NCBI GenBank assembly: GCA_034440575.1
Contig: JAOTOL010001165.1
Span: forward strand, 217,501-281,500
DNA from: Imbricaverruca yamaguchii
Taxonomy: Eukaryota > Arthropoda > Thecostraca > Neoverrucidae
Reading direction: 5' to 3'
DNA length: 64,000 nucleotides
In this document: positions 1 through 11,161 of the stretch, piece after piece
Position numbering within the stretch: the first letter of the stretch is position 1
Layout: every line of letters begins with the position of its first letter
The notes under the pieces: generated by a model
What the model was told of the DNA's origin: nothing
The model's input: only the letters and a program-made list of their open reading frames with translations
Database searches by the model: none
Position numbers and translations under genes: made by a program

Positions 1-554
1 TGTAGAGAAAACTATGACCACCGCTGATTAGCTGATGCTGTTTACGAAATATTTGGCCATCATCCAGCTCATGTGACAATCGATCATCCAGATCAGCTGC
101 CTTATTTGGTTTTTGTAACCAAAAGATTGTTTTCCTCCTTGTTTTTATAAAAGTCATAAGTCATAAGTATTAGGCTTAATAAGAGCCACGGGGCCCATCT
201 GGGTTAGCCTATCTAGAAGGTACTGAAATATACATACTCCCACCCCAATCATCCTTATCCAGTTCCTGGAAGCTTGTATCCCAGCCTGTCTAGCACCACC
301 ACTTGCTCCCGCATAACACCCTCAACAATAAGCTCTTCCCATCACACCCATCGTGCCACCATAGACAATCTCATCAGCATCACATCCCAAGGAAGGTGCT
401 GAATCCACTGCTAGGCACACCCCACACAAATTCATAAGCGTTCGACTTAATAAGAGACTCTCTTGCTATTGCATAATACACTCAACAATTTCAAACTCCT
501 CCCATCATACCCACTTGACCACCTGGGCATATGATGCCCCTGCTACGACGCCCT

Positions 555-665
555 TTACATTTTACCCTTCTGGCCATCCCTGTGAAGCGGAAGCTTTGAG
601 CTTGAAAGCTCTGCCTTAAGGGCCCTGACCTCATCCTCTAGTGCCTGCATCCTGGTAGTAACCAT
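555..665 (-). CDS. Short coiled-coil-like reading frame, possible retroelement ORF1 remnant
   Basis: A 36-codon minus-strand frame ends in TAA. It reads as a heptad-patterned stretch with the core MQALEDEVRALKAELSSSK, which looks like a coiled coil. Non-LTR retrotransposon ORF1 proteins often carry such segments, but nothing around it confirms an element. It is too short to assign; chance or a fragment of a larger decayed protein are equally possible. Confidence 0.2.
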   Translation of the reverse strand: MVTTRMQALEDEVRALKAELSSSKLPLHRDGQKGKM

Positions 666-1881
666 CCTAAAGGCTGCAGCTTATTCCTAGATTGCGATTG
701 AAAAATAACTTGCTGCAAAATAATTTACCTACGAACGCGAAATAACGTGCTTGGTCTGTGTGTTCCTAACTATGCAGCACTTAAGGTAATCACTGTGCAG
801 AAATAATTTGCCAGCTGCTGCTCCCCGCCCTCCTGTCCACATCTCAAACCCCCTGTAACCATATGTCTCCCTTGATTCTTCACCGCCCGGATCTCGCGAA
901 ACGTGGAGGTCGGACTTGGAGAAAACTAGCTACCATGATGTGATTTATGTCGGAGGTTTCTAGATCCGCTTTTACATACCCGGCTCCATCCTTCCGTTAA
1001 TAGTCCAATCTGACTGACTTTAATGCGAAAATATGTCTCAAACACTAATAGATACCCTCCCAACGAACGAACTTCCCAAGGCCGTATGACTTCCACCTTG
1101 TTACCGTTTTATTGTTTGTTCTTGCGCCATTTGGCTTCTATCATGACGTCACGCGTGAATACTGCCGGGGCTTTAAGAAGTGGATTTTTCCATGATTTCG
1201 GCATTTTCACATTCTATGGCATTTTTGAACTCAGCGTGATTTTATACATCGGAAACCAACGCTGACCAAATTTGTTAGCGGACCCCATTGTGCTCTACGC
1301 AATACAATAAATGAGTTTTCCGACACTACTGTCGGTTTTAGTAACGATCTTCCTTAAAATAGAGAAGCGCATAATATCATAACGTAAATTCTTAAGTTAA
1401 TGGTTATTTCAGCTGAGTTAACGAGAGCACATTCATTTTAGGAACGGTCCCCTCAATAGCTTCTTCTGAGGTCAGGTCACACTGACCCTATGTGGATCTA
1501 TAATGTTTTCAAACTTGTCTGCGACCTTGGTTGAAGGTGTTCGCCAGGTTTAGGAGGGGTAAGCCAACGACGAGTCACCAATTATGTGTATTTGTTGTGG
1601 AACGGGTTTAAATACAGAATAGATAAAACAGCTGTTCATGAACTAGTCATGGGCTCTGACGTTTTTACAACATGAGTGATCGTTTTGGGTTAGTGAGAGG
1701 AAAATGTACGTTGGTCCTCATCTTAGGATTGGGGAATTAAATGAAATGCGTCAGAGGAGTCACACACCGATTTCCGTCCCGCTGACGCCATCCTTATCGA
1801 TCCTGTGTGCACGGCTGTATAAAAATACAATTTTGCGTGTTTTAGCAAAAGAGCCCGGCTTTCCCTTGAAATGTGGTCGGG

Positions 1882-1942
1882 ATGGGCGACATATAACCAG
1901 TAGCAGTTGATGCGCCCCTGAGCCCAAATATTCAACCAAATG
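1882..1942 (+). mobile_element. Short SINE tail copy (tail-only SINE)
   Basis: The block starts GGGCGACATATAACC, continues through TTGATGCGCCCC and ends in a CCAAAT/CAACC-rich tail. It aligns with the 3' part of the tRNA-derived SINE copies at 9450, 50044 and 59161. A possible target-site duplication is AAATGTGGT / AAATGTTGT, which is weak. Confidence 0.5.
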
Positions 1943-2035
1943 TTGTAGACAACTAACGAATGTTGTACCATACATTCAGGAGACAGAACGGATGGCACAT
2001 TTTCAATGTTATCCAGTCGACCACGATCCGACCTT

Positions 2036-2113
2036 ACCTGACCGACAGACATGGCTGACCTGACCGGCAGGTATGACCGACTTACCTTCTTGCCTGACCG
2101 ACAGACATGGCTG
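2036..2113 (+). repeat. Tandem duplication of the splice-acceptor region
   Basis: The string CCTGACCGACAGACATGGCT occurs at about 2036-2055 and again at 2093-2112. The second copy carries the acceptor (ends 2104) and first codons of the transporter exon. The first copy therefore carries an identical ACAG/ACATGGCT acceptor context 57 bp upstream. Confidence 0.7.
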
Positions 2114-2263
2114 TCGTTCTCGCCCGTCGCCAGCTACGCAGCCAGGTACTACAAAACTTCGCCGGACAACATCAACTGGCAGATGACTCAGTTCATGATC
2201 CTGCAGCTGATCGTGACTCCATTCATCATGTGGGCGGTCGATCACTGGAGCCTCCGCTGGGTG
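2105..2263 (+). CDS. SLC49A3: SLC49A3-like transporter, exon a (helices 1-2)
   Basis: The exon encodes 53 residues starting TWLSFSPVASYAARYY and ending DHWSLRWV. It covers the end of transmembrane helix 1 and helix 2. WLSF.PVA and the INW motif are shared with vertebrate SLC49A3. The acceptor is CCGACAG at 2098-2104 and the donor is GTGAGT at 2264. Both boundaries are phase 0 and the length is a multiple of three. A duplicated acceptor lies 57 bp upstream. The preceding exon, carrying the cytoplasmic N terminus and most of helix 1, was not found. Confidence 0.85.
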
Positions 2264-3144
2264 GTGAGTTGGACGGGGTCTTCGGCGAGGTATTGAGTTG
2301 ATGAGTTTTCGGCAGGCATTGCACACCGGCATCATTGTTAAATCTACCAGATTATATGTTATATTGCGAGCCATTGGGCAATCTACTGTTGCATAGTCAT
2401 ACAATGGCGCTGACGGAAAGTGCGACGTTGTTATGGACCAATGGGTGATGTAGAAGTGGAAATCGATCAAGCCTGGAGAATAAAACACACCTGTAGCAAT
2501 GTCAACAATCAAGAATACTTCAAGCCATAGTACAAAGGTGAATGCTGTCTGACTCAGCGTGCACTAGAAATTTTCATGACGGTGGACCACTCGTCGAAAG
2601 GGGCTCTATTTCTCCGGAGGGTCGCCATTGCGGAAGTCCCTGGAAGGATGCCGTCGGTTGAAAATTCGTTGAACTGGGGGGTGGGGGAGGAGTGAACTCT
2701 AGCTCGCTAAAGATCTTTTCCATTCAAGAAGTGTATTTCTCTAAGATGGGTGTCTGGGTGATAAAAAAATCCATTGGGCGGGTGTCGAGGATACATACGA
2801 ATCTTCGCTAAGGAGCTTTCCCGGTCAGAGGAGCGTAATCTTCCCGTGGGGAGCACATGTCCCAGTGCCCCTCTGTGTCGAACCCTGTGCTGAGTGAATA
2901 TGCTCGAGTAATATGGCATCCAAGGGAGCAAACTAGTCATCAAAGTAAAGTTCGAGCGTTGCTTCCAAATACTTATTCAAGATTCAATCCTCTTATAGTC
3001 ACAGATATCACTGCTAGGACCAGTGGTATATGATCCTATTCAGTAGGGAGGGCTCCAGCCACCCCCAACTTGGCAGTCAGCCCCCCCCGTACTCTGGAAG
3101 TCAAACCCATTAATAATTCAGACATTGCTGCACACAAATGTCGA

Positions 3145-3425
3145 GTGCGACATACTACTCGTGTTCAACCTGGGTAGGTGTAAGATTGCCCAAGATTTAT
3201 ATTGAGTGGTGACAATATTCTCGCGGCTCTAAGTATTTTTAGTGTTGGTGGTGACTGCCCTCTGATCAATTGCAATAGTCATTGCAATCATATTTTAGGC
3301 TTTCTCGAATCGATAGTCACACTGGTCATTTACCACCAATCGCAATTCTCCATTCGCTATGATAATTGAATGTCGTTTCTTTTCGTACTGTTTTTAATAC
3401 ATTTCGATCGACGTAAGTGTGTATA

Positions 3426-3482
<57 letters not shown>

Positions 3483-3780
3483 CGAAGATCATAAAAGCTA
3501 ATACAATTAGGCGCCGTGGGAAACAAGAGGAGAATTTTCAGCACTAATTGGATTCTTCATATTTCGTGGTAGTTTTTCGATTACCTATTTCCTGATTATT
3601 GTGTCCCCAAATATAATATGTGCACGGAAAACTGGAAAAGGATAATAATATTCCTGAAAGTAAGGTTTTTTAATGGCAAAGGAAAGTGGGTCAAGTCCGG
3701 TGAGGAGTTGGTGTTTGAGGGTACCCTAGGGCGATCGACACCGGGCTGAGCCCCCCCCCCCACTGATCTTGCGATCCCAC
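3145..3780 (+). repeat. Dispersed repeat family D, copy 1
   Basis: Similar in sequence and order to 16715-17330. Shared anchors are CTACTCGTGTT near the start, GTGGTGACTG, TTCGATCGACG / TTTGATCGACGG, TTTTTGTGTC-like blocks, and a pyrimidine-rich GGCTGAGCCCCC end followed by TTGCGATCC. The two copies are in the same orientation in different introns of the transporter gene, so this is an interspersed element; its class is unknown. Confidence 0.65.
3422..3476. repeat. (TA)n microsatellite
   Basis: An almost uninterrupted run of TA dinucleotides of about 50 bp sits inside dispersed repeat copy 1; the related copy at 16.7 kb lacks it. Confidence 0.95.
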
Positions 3781-4292
3781 ATCCATGGCTAGGACGTACT
3801 ACAGATGTGAAGGAACCAGCTTTTTCTCACTGACGTAGTGAGTTCTATTATACCATCGCTAGCGACGGTATGCTGGTTTTGGTTTTAAACGTAGCGTGTA
3901 TCTTTCTAGCTCGATACTCGACCATGGATGATCGGTATATGTGGTATTTGTGGTAATTCTTTGGCATCGTGAAAAGGAGCTTGTTTACATGCCGCTGATT
4001 ACCTTGATTTTTGTGGTTTATGCCGGCATGCTGATGTGTTCATGCATGGCGTATATTATGGCTACGGTTCCATATACATCGTTTTGAGTATTTTGTACTG
4101 CATGTATTGCTTTGTCATTGTCTGTGTACACCTAGTGGCGCAGCCAGGATTTTCTTAAGGGGAAGAAGTAACTCATGAGATGAAAAGGACGCTTTCATAA
4201 TGAGATGAAAAGGACGCTTTCATCTGGTGAAGTGCGCCGAAAATGTTTGGTCTTACGTGGTAAAAATCCTGTGCGATTCCTCTTCGACCCAG

Positions 4293-4403
4293 GTGGTGAT
4301 CGGAGCAGTGCTGAACGGCGTCGGGATAACGATCAAGGGCGTCAGTACCTGGGACGCTGTGACCCCTGCTGACTTCAGATACACCGTCACCATGATCGGG
4401 TCG
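4293..4403 (+). CDS. SLC49A3: SLC49A3-like transporter, exon b (helix 3)
   Basis: The exon encodes 37 residues, VVIGAVLNGVGITIKG then TPADFRYTVTMIGS. It corresponds to the GAWLN..G..LR segment and start of helix 4 in vertebrate SLC49A3. The acceptor is TTCGACCCAG ending 4292 and the donor is GTACGT at 4404. Both ends are phase 0. The upstream reading frame stays open but has no family similarity before the acceptor. Confidence 0.8.
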
Positions 4404-5159
4404 GTACGTACCAACTGTCGTATGTGACCTGGTGCAAGTAAAGTAAGCACTTTGTGGTGTTCACTGCGGTGCTTCACCACTGCTGACCTTTATAAAGCTG
4501 CAACATGACTCGAGTGATTAATATGGATTGATTGGGACCCTGAGGACTGACTGAGACCGATAACCTGAGGAAGACGGGTGACCTGTCGTAAGGGACTGGT
4601 CGGGTCAGTATCTGGGCCTGTGGAACTGGTTGGGATCTCAGAACTGACCTGAGGGATCGGTGGGGACTGGCGACCCGATCTGAAAGATTGGACAAGGGCG
4701 ATGGCCTAACCTGGGATTCTGGTCGGGTCCAGCTGTACGAGAAACATGATAGACTGGTAACCCCGGTTGCTACTTTTCATAGCCGTTTTCCGCTATCATT
4801 CGCAGACGTTTAGAGTTGTCTGCTGAGATCAACCAGGCCCAACATTTTCTAAGATCTGAGTGCAAGCCGCCTATGCGCAATAAGCACCACGAATGCGTGC
4901 GTGCGCGTGTGTGTGTATGTGACCAAATAAGGATCAGCCTAACGTCGAGAAGCAGTGTCTAGTCGTGTTGTTCTCTTTCATCGGATGCTGTTCCATTCGT
5001 CTGTGTCCGTGTGCGTGGGAGAGTGCGTATGTGTATGAGTATGTACGTGAACCAGGGGAATTTCAGGACAAACCGACTAGACAAGCTGTCCACCCTCGGG
5101 TTTCAGATTTTAGTAAAATTGGTGAACAGGGTTTAATAGTATGACAAACAGTTTGAAGA

Positions 5160-5194
5160 GTATGATTCAGGGCACCTTATGCCCTGAATCATAC
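5160..5194. repeat. Perfect 15-bp stem hairpin
   Basis: The arms GTATGATTCAGGGCA and TGCCCTGAATCATAC are perfectly complementary around a 5-nt loop CCTTA. Confidence 0.9.
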
Positions 5195-5705
5195 TGTTGA
5201 AATTGTATTTCGATCAGGTCCATGGTTTAGAAGTTATAGCCTCTGGCATTCCCGGTGGGTCACTCTGCAACGTTACGCTCAGTAGCCGATGGCTATGTAA
5301 ATATTCAAGATATAAAAGTCCAGGCGTGTTTGAACTCCCAAAGTTTTAAATAATCCAATCCCGGCAATATTTTGAACGTGATACAATGACTGAAATGCTA
5401 CTCCATGGCCTCAGGTTCCGTAACTTCCGGTGACCTCGCTGCCCGTGAACTAATTTGTGTTTAAATGATAGGGTGGAAGGACCATATTTTTGCTTGATAT
5501 ATAACAAAGACAAATAACTGCGTTTTTTTTTGCTACAAACGTTCGTTTGGAGAGCACAAGCTTGGCCATAATTGAAGCTTATCGAGGATTGAACTTCTAA
5601 CTGGGCCGGGCCGGGCTGTCGGCGGAGCCCATGCCGAGAAATGGCGCCTGACTGGATGGACATGGTCCAAGCGTTTCAAAAGACGTATATATTTGTATAT
5701 ATATA

Positions 5706-6180
<475 letters not shown>

Positions 6181-6224
6181 GTGCTTTGTTTTTTTTTGTG
6201 TTTTTTTTGTTGTGTTGTGTTTGT

Positions 6225-6457
<233 letters not shown>

Positions 6458-6541
6458 GCATGCTGTCGCCGTTTCAGGGACGTTTATATATATATATATA
6501 CATATATATCAAAATATCAATATATCAATATTATAAAACAA

Positions 6542-6600
6542 TGGGCGCTGCATGACCTCTGCAGTTAATGCGCCCTTAAACCCCAATAACCAACCAACCA
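6542..6600 (+). mobile_element. Short SINE tail copy with target-site duplication
   Basis: A 59-bp block starts GGGCGCTGCATGACC and ends in CCAATAACCAACCAACC. It is flanked by ATATTATAAAACAA (6528-6541) and ATGTTATAAAACAA (6601-6614), a 14-bp duplication with one mismatch. The short length is therefore the actual inserted unit. Confidence 0.8.
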
Positions 6601-7340
6601 ATGTTATAAAACAAACATGTCATCAAAAAAGACAAGGGAAGCTAGCGTTATTTTTGGGAGCCCAGGCAGGGGCGGATAAAGTGGGATCTGGAGGCATGTA
6701 CCCCTCATGGAAGGTGGCACCGCTCCTGCCGGGAAAAAAAATCCAATGACATTTCGTTCTGGGGAGGATGCAGTCGCGATTTTTCCTACCTCACCTCATT
6801 TTGGTTCATTGGACCGCCCCTGGTATTATAATTTTTGATATGTCCCGAGTTTCAATTCACGGTATTATCGCCGAGCTACCATGAACAGTGAACACTTTCT
6901 GGCCCTTACTTCCCCACGGACCGCATTTTTTGCACATCTTGGGCCATCGTAACTATCGCGGTATTTTTTTCTGCTGATGACTATACAAAATTATCTTGCG
7001 CAGAATCATATCAGGATCCTCTTTAGGCTCCGTGATTTTGGCAAAAGGAACAACAAATTATACGATGTTTTAATCGAATGTTTCATTCCTCAAACTGAAT
7101 GCAATGTTTTCAAACTCTAGCTGCCGTGCCTCATGCTCATTTTGAACAATTATACTTATTCATTGTACTTATTCGCTTGCGGCTTCCCTAGTAACGTCTC
7201 CCTTCAGGCACAACCATTTGTAATGCTATTGCTCAATTATCTCAATTATCTCTGCTATTATCTTTTGCCATTCACCCATAGCCATCCCTCTCGCCGGCGA
7301 TGCCCATTTCAAATGTTCACACACGATCAGCCGTATCAGA

Positions 7341-7838
7341 GCCGTGACGTCCCGCCGAGTACCGCAGTGGCAGTGTCCGCCGCTGTAATCACGCCACATC
7401 ACATCCCGCCGAGTACCGCAGTGGCAGTGTCCGCCGCTGTAATCACCCCACGTGACATCCCGCCGAGTACCGCAGTGGCAGTGTCCACCGCTGTAATCAC
7501 GCCACGTGACGTCCCGCTGAGTACCGCAGTGGCAGTGTCCACCGCTGTAATCACACCACGTGACGTCCCGCTGAGTACCGCAGTGGCAGTGTCCGCTGCT
7601 GTAATCACGCCACGTGACGTCCCGCCGAGTACCGCAGTGACAGTGTCCACCGCTGTAATCACGCCACGTGACGTCCCGCTGAGTACCGCAGTGGCAGTGT
7701 CCGCCGCTGTAATCACGCCACGTGACGTCCCGCCGAGTACCGCAGTGACAGTGTCCACCGCTGTAATCACGCCACGTGACGTCCCGCTGAGTACCGCAGT
7801 GGCAGTGTCCGCCGCTGTAATCGCGCCACGTGGCATGT
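7341..7838. repeat. 54-bp minisatellite before transporter exon c
   Basis: About nine tandem copies of a 54-bp unit contain GAGTACCGCAGTGGCAGTGT and, in most copies, CACGTGACGT. The unit is 18 codons long, so long frames stay open on both strands, but these frames do not continue into the transporter exon frame. The array ends about 30 bp before the exon c acceptor. Confidence 0.9.
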
Positions 7839-7868
7839 CACGTGACCCACCACTGGCATGGTTCGCAG

Positions 7869-7977
7869 GTGTTGGCGGCGACGGCGCAGCCCTTCACGCT
7901 GGTCATCCCCACCCGGTACTCACAGGCGTGGCACCCGCAGAGCGAGAGGGCGCTTAGCACGACACTGGCCTCTCTGT
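7869..7977 (+). CDS. SLC49A3: SLC49A3-like transporter, exon c (helix 4)
   Basis: The exon encodes VLAATAQPFTLVIPTRYSQA, then WHPQSERALSTTLASL, matching the vertebrate segment around LAQ...F.P.KLA.LWFP..QRA.A..LA. The acceptor is TGGTTCGCAG ending 7868. The donor is GTGAGT at 7978, leaving one nucleotide (phase 1) that completes a Ser codon with the next exon. It is squeezed between two minisatellites: the 54-bp array ends about 30 bp before it, and the 37-bp array begins at its donor. Confidence 0.85.
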
Positions 7978-8909
7978 GTGAGTGGTACGTCTTGCTGCGC
8001 TGTATGGCTGTACCGTGAGTGGTGCGTCTCGCCGTGCTGTGTGACCGTACCGTGAGTGGTGCGTCTCGCCGCGCTGTATGGCCGTACCGTGAGTGGTGCG
8101 TCTCGCCGCGCTGTGTGGCCGTACCGTGAGTGGTGCGTCTCGCCGCGCTGTGTGACCGTACCGTGAGTGGTGCGTCTCGCCGCGCTGTGTGACCGTACCG
8201 TGAGTGGTGCGTCTCGCCGCGCTGTATGACCGTACCGTGAGTGGTGCGTCTCGCCGCGCTGTATGGCCGTACCGTGAGTGGTGCGTCTCGCCGCGCTGTG
8301 TGACCGTACCGTGAGTGGTGCGTCTCGCCGCGCTGTATGGCCGTACCGTGAGTGGTGGGTCTCGCCGCGCTGTATGGCCGTACCGTGAGTGGTGCGTCTC
8401 GCCGCGCTGTGTGACCGTACCGTGAGTGGTGCGTCTCGCCGTGCTGTGTGACCGTACCGTGAGTGGTGCGTCTCGCCGCGCTGTATGGCCGTACCGTGAG
8501 TGGTGCGTCTCGCCGCGCTGTATGGCCGTACCGTGAGTGGTGCGTCTCGCCGCGCTGTGTGACCGTGCCGTGAGTGGTGCGTCTCGCCGCGCTGTGTGAC
8601 CGTACCGTGAGTGGTGCGTCTCGCCGCGCTGTATGGCCGTACCGTGAGTGGTGCGTCTCGCCGCGCTGTGTGACCGTGCGGGGGTGAGTGGTGCGTCTCG
8701 CCGCGCTGTATGGCCGTACCGTGAGTGGTGCGTCTCGCCGCGCTGTATGGCCGTACCGTGAGTGGTGCGTCTCGCCGCGCTGTGTGACCGTACCGTGAGT
8801 GGTGCGTCTCGCCGCGCTGTGTGACCGTACCGTGAGTGGTGCGTCTCGCCGCGCTGTGTGACCGTGCCGTGAGTGGTGCGTCTCGCCGCGCTGTGTGACC
8901 GTACCGTGA
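7978..8909. repeat. 37-bp minisatellite built from a 5' splice site
   Basis: About 25 copies of a 37-bp unit (CCGTGAGTGGTGCGTCTCGC, then CGCGCTGTATGGCCGTA or a TGTGACCGTA variant). The first, most diverged unit begins with the GTGAGTGGT of the transporter exon c donor. Each later unit repeats CCGTGAGTGGTGCG, a donor-like site. One unit near 8675 carries a GCGGGGG variant. Long minus-strand frames with a TQRGETHHSRYGHTARRDAP repeat are by-products. Confidence 0.92.
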
Positions 8910-10158
8910 CACGTGCTCCATCTCAGGCTGTCTTTGGCGCCATGTACTGCCGTCTCTGCCATTTGGACTCATGCACTTCAACCATATAAAATAGCATCAG
9001 ATAGAAATCCGCGGGAGCAAGGAGGAATTTGATCTCGATCGAGGCACTCAATAAAATTAGACACATCTAGTATTAAATAAGTACCTCCTCCAATGAGCGC
9101 CAGCATACAGAGCAACCTAACTGAGAGCAGGGTCATCCCACCACAGCTCCATGTGGCACCAGTTGCCCTCATCGCGAGTGTAGGAACGTCCCAAATAGTA
9201 GAGGGGCCGATGTATGAGTATCGTTAAGCTCTTATTGGGTTAATTATTTATGGTCTCCGAGAAGTGAGACCTAGCAACCACCCCCATATGTCATGCCTAT
9301 GCCTATTCATATGGCTAGGATGACTACTAACCTATGGGGATGTGTCATTGGGGTCAAGCTAGGGAGGGGATGGGTCATCTCAAAGCTCACTACTTACACT
9401 TGATGCTACCTTATATAGGAAAAGAAGATTAATTGACCAGAGTTTGCAGGGGACGAGGAGCCTAGGGGTAAGTCACTCGTCTCACAATCGAAAGGCTGTG
9501 GGTTCGAATCTCACTTGTCGCTACCCTTCGCCTGCGACCAATCGGCGTGAGAGATTGGCGACGCTACATGACTCAACTGTCGATGTGTCGTAAAACCAAT
9601 TACCAACCAACCAACCAGAGTTTGCACACATCGGAACCGAATTCGTTCAACTTAGGCTAGCATGGCCGGGTTATATGGACTGTCGGTCATGTAAGTTTTC
9701 GTGCCTACTCTTACTTTTGCTTACGATGTAGCAGACCTGAATGATGCGCGATGCCTACCACAAGAGTGGCGTCTATAACCGTGGACTTCTGGTCGCAATG
9801 GATACAACGTAAAGTGCTTAAGTTGTTTGATATGAAGTTCATCCTGCTTAGTAAGAAAAGATTAGCAAACAAGTTAAACAGTTGACTTCTTCGACAACAA
9901 TCGATCTGACCGAAGTCGCTTGTTCCTTGACGAATGGAAGTTAATTATGCAGAGTACATCCTTAAAAAAATGTTGTTAAATGTTGTTCCAACAAGCTAAG
10001 TATTTCTGAACATAAGATGAAGGACCATGTAAAATCTAACCTTACTCTACCAATGCGAGGAATTTCCAGTAAGCCGGACCGTGAGGAAGATTGAGGTATC
10101 TAACTATAAATTTAACGCTGTTTTTCTTCTTCTTAATATGTGGCCCGCCATTTTGCAG
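8910..10158. other. Intron remainder with one full SINE
   Basis: No exon was seen between the 37-bp array and exon d except the SINE at 9450. The rest is ordinary unique-looking sequence. Confidence 0.5.
9450..9614 (+). mobile_element. Full-length tRNA-derived SINE
   Basis: The head starts GGGGACGAGGAGCCTAGGGG and contains an A-box-like TAGCC/CTAGGGG stretch and a B-box-like GGGTTCGAATCTC at about 9500. It ends with a conserved body GGCGACGCTACATGAC and a CCAACCAACCAACC tail. Perfect 12-bp target-site duplications CCAGAGTTTGCA flank it (9438-9449 and 9615-9626), showing retroposition. Other copies are at 50044 and 59161. Confidence 0.9.
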
Positions 10159-10298
10159 CTAACCCAATTGGCTGCATGCTGGGTCTGTCTGTGACGCCGC
10201 TTTATGTGAAATCGCCGTCTGATGTGCCGCTCATCAACACCATCTGGGTCTTCCCGGCCATTGCCGCTGCTCTCGTCGCCGTTTTCGGCATTACCGAC
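10159..10298 (+). CDS. SLC49A3: SLC49A3-like transporter, exon d (helices 5-6)
   Basis: After completing the split Ser codon, the exon encodes NPIGCMLGLSVTPLYV, then SDVPLINTIWVFPAIAAALV and AVFGITD. It matches the vertebrate SNPLG..., DIPLML..Y..PA... segment (helices 5 and 6). The acceptor is TTTTGCAG ending 10158. The obvious donor GTAAGG at 10299 leaves phase 0. That phase does not fit the next exon from its best acceptor. A GC donor at 10304 would restore the frame. Confidence 0.88.
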
Positions 10299-10965
10299 GT
10301 AAGGCGGCGCTGATGGGAGTCGTTCGTCAAGTCGATCGTAGTTTCACCAGCGTTAGCACAACGGTGAAAACCGTTATCGTTTGAGGGACAAAAATCACAA
10401 TTTTCAGCAAAACCTTATACTTTTCCATATAGCTACGTGGAAGAGTACGATTTATAGGTGTTATTTAACTATCCCAAAAATAAATAAAGGACATTCGCTT
10501 TTGAAGTTCACTGACATTTTGAATATTGCGACTTTCAGGTTTCCTAATTAGTGGTTCCATGTGCCTTTCTTTGTGATTCCAAAGCCACGCGGTTTTCGAA
10601 ATCCCCAAAGTGAATATATTACCAAAGTTGACGTCATAAGTAGACGTTGTGACGCCCTTTTCCCAAATTCAGAAGTTCTGGTTGCATTTTTTCCGCAATG
10701 ATCATGGGTGGATTTTGAGATCCTGGGGTGGAAATACGACCTCCACAGGTCGGGAGAGGGCGATCTGAGGCTTGGCCTGGCGCAGAATAAATATATTTGT
10801 TCGTTTATTAACGACAAGCGTTTGTCTCACCTCCCACATTACTGTATACGGTGTTTATGACCGGGGCCGCACGGAGCGCAGTGCCCGGGCGCCGGTGCAT
10901 CATACTGGCCCTGCTGACGTCTGACGTCCACTGACCGTCTGGCCGCCACCTGGGCACACCTACAG

Positions 10966-11161
10966 GTCACACCCGCCAACGCCTCCCAGTCCCAGTGCCG
11001 ACCACTGCGCGCCGCCCCAGCCGTTCGGTGCCACCATGAGGGCGCTCATGACCAACCGGTCGCTGGTGGTGCTGTGCCTCTGCTTCGGCTCGGCCATCGG
11101 CGCCATGAATGCCGTGGCCACGCTGCTGGGCCAGATGCTGTGCACTACTGGATACTCGGCC
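10966..11161 (+). CDS. SLC49A3: SLC49A3-like transporter, exon e (central loop and helix 7)
   Basis: In the frame of the ATG at 11036, the exon reads SHPPTPPSPSADHC, then MRALMTNRSLVVLCLCFGSA, then NAVATLLGQMLCTTGYSA. PPTPPS in the cytoplasmic loop and the helix after it are family hallmarks. The visible acceptor CCTACAG ends 10965. From there the first full codon in the correct frame is at 10967, so two extra nucleotides are needed from the previous exon. The donor GTTAGT at 11162 is phase 0. A downstream in-phase acceptor at 11021 would drop the PPTPPS loop. The true 5' edge is uncertain. Confidence 0.75.

Larger units (their letters stand above)
1..2104. other. Upstream stretch without a recognised exon
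   Basis: No exon could be supported here. The N-terminal exon of the SLC49A3-like transporter (first membrane helix, ending in phase 0 before 2105) was looked for and not recognised, so it probably lies before the window. The stretch holds two imperfect copies of a CT/CA-rich block near 310-360 and 475-520, a short coiled-coil-like reading frame on the minus strand (555-665), and a short SINE tail at 1882-1942. Confidence 0.5.
2264..4292. other. Intron with dispersed repeat and (TA)n
   Basis: The intron holds no further exon. It carries a copy of a dispersed repeat (about 3020-3780, annotated separately) interrupted by a TA microsatellite. Near 3030-3110 is a CCCC/AGTC-rich block that recurs near 22165-22265. 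Confidence 0.5.

Noticed and set aside
1..2104. First exon of the SLC49A3-like transporter
   Set aside because: No helix-1-like coding segment with a phase 0 donor could be identified.
7133..7957. 274-codon + strand frame with an 18-residue repeat
   Set aside because: The 54-bp unit preserves any frame. This frame differs from that of transporter exon c, and there is no start or domain support.
7838..8981. Two overlapping minus-strand frames of more than 350 codons with a HHSRYGHTARRDAPLTV repeat
   Set aside because: They arise from the 37-bp minisatellite. Two frames are open at once, and the array begins at a + strand splice donor.
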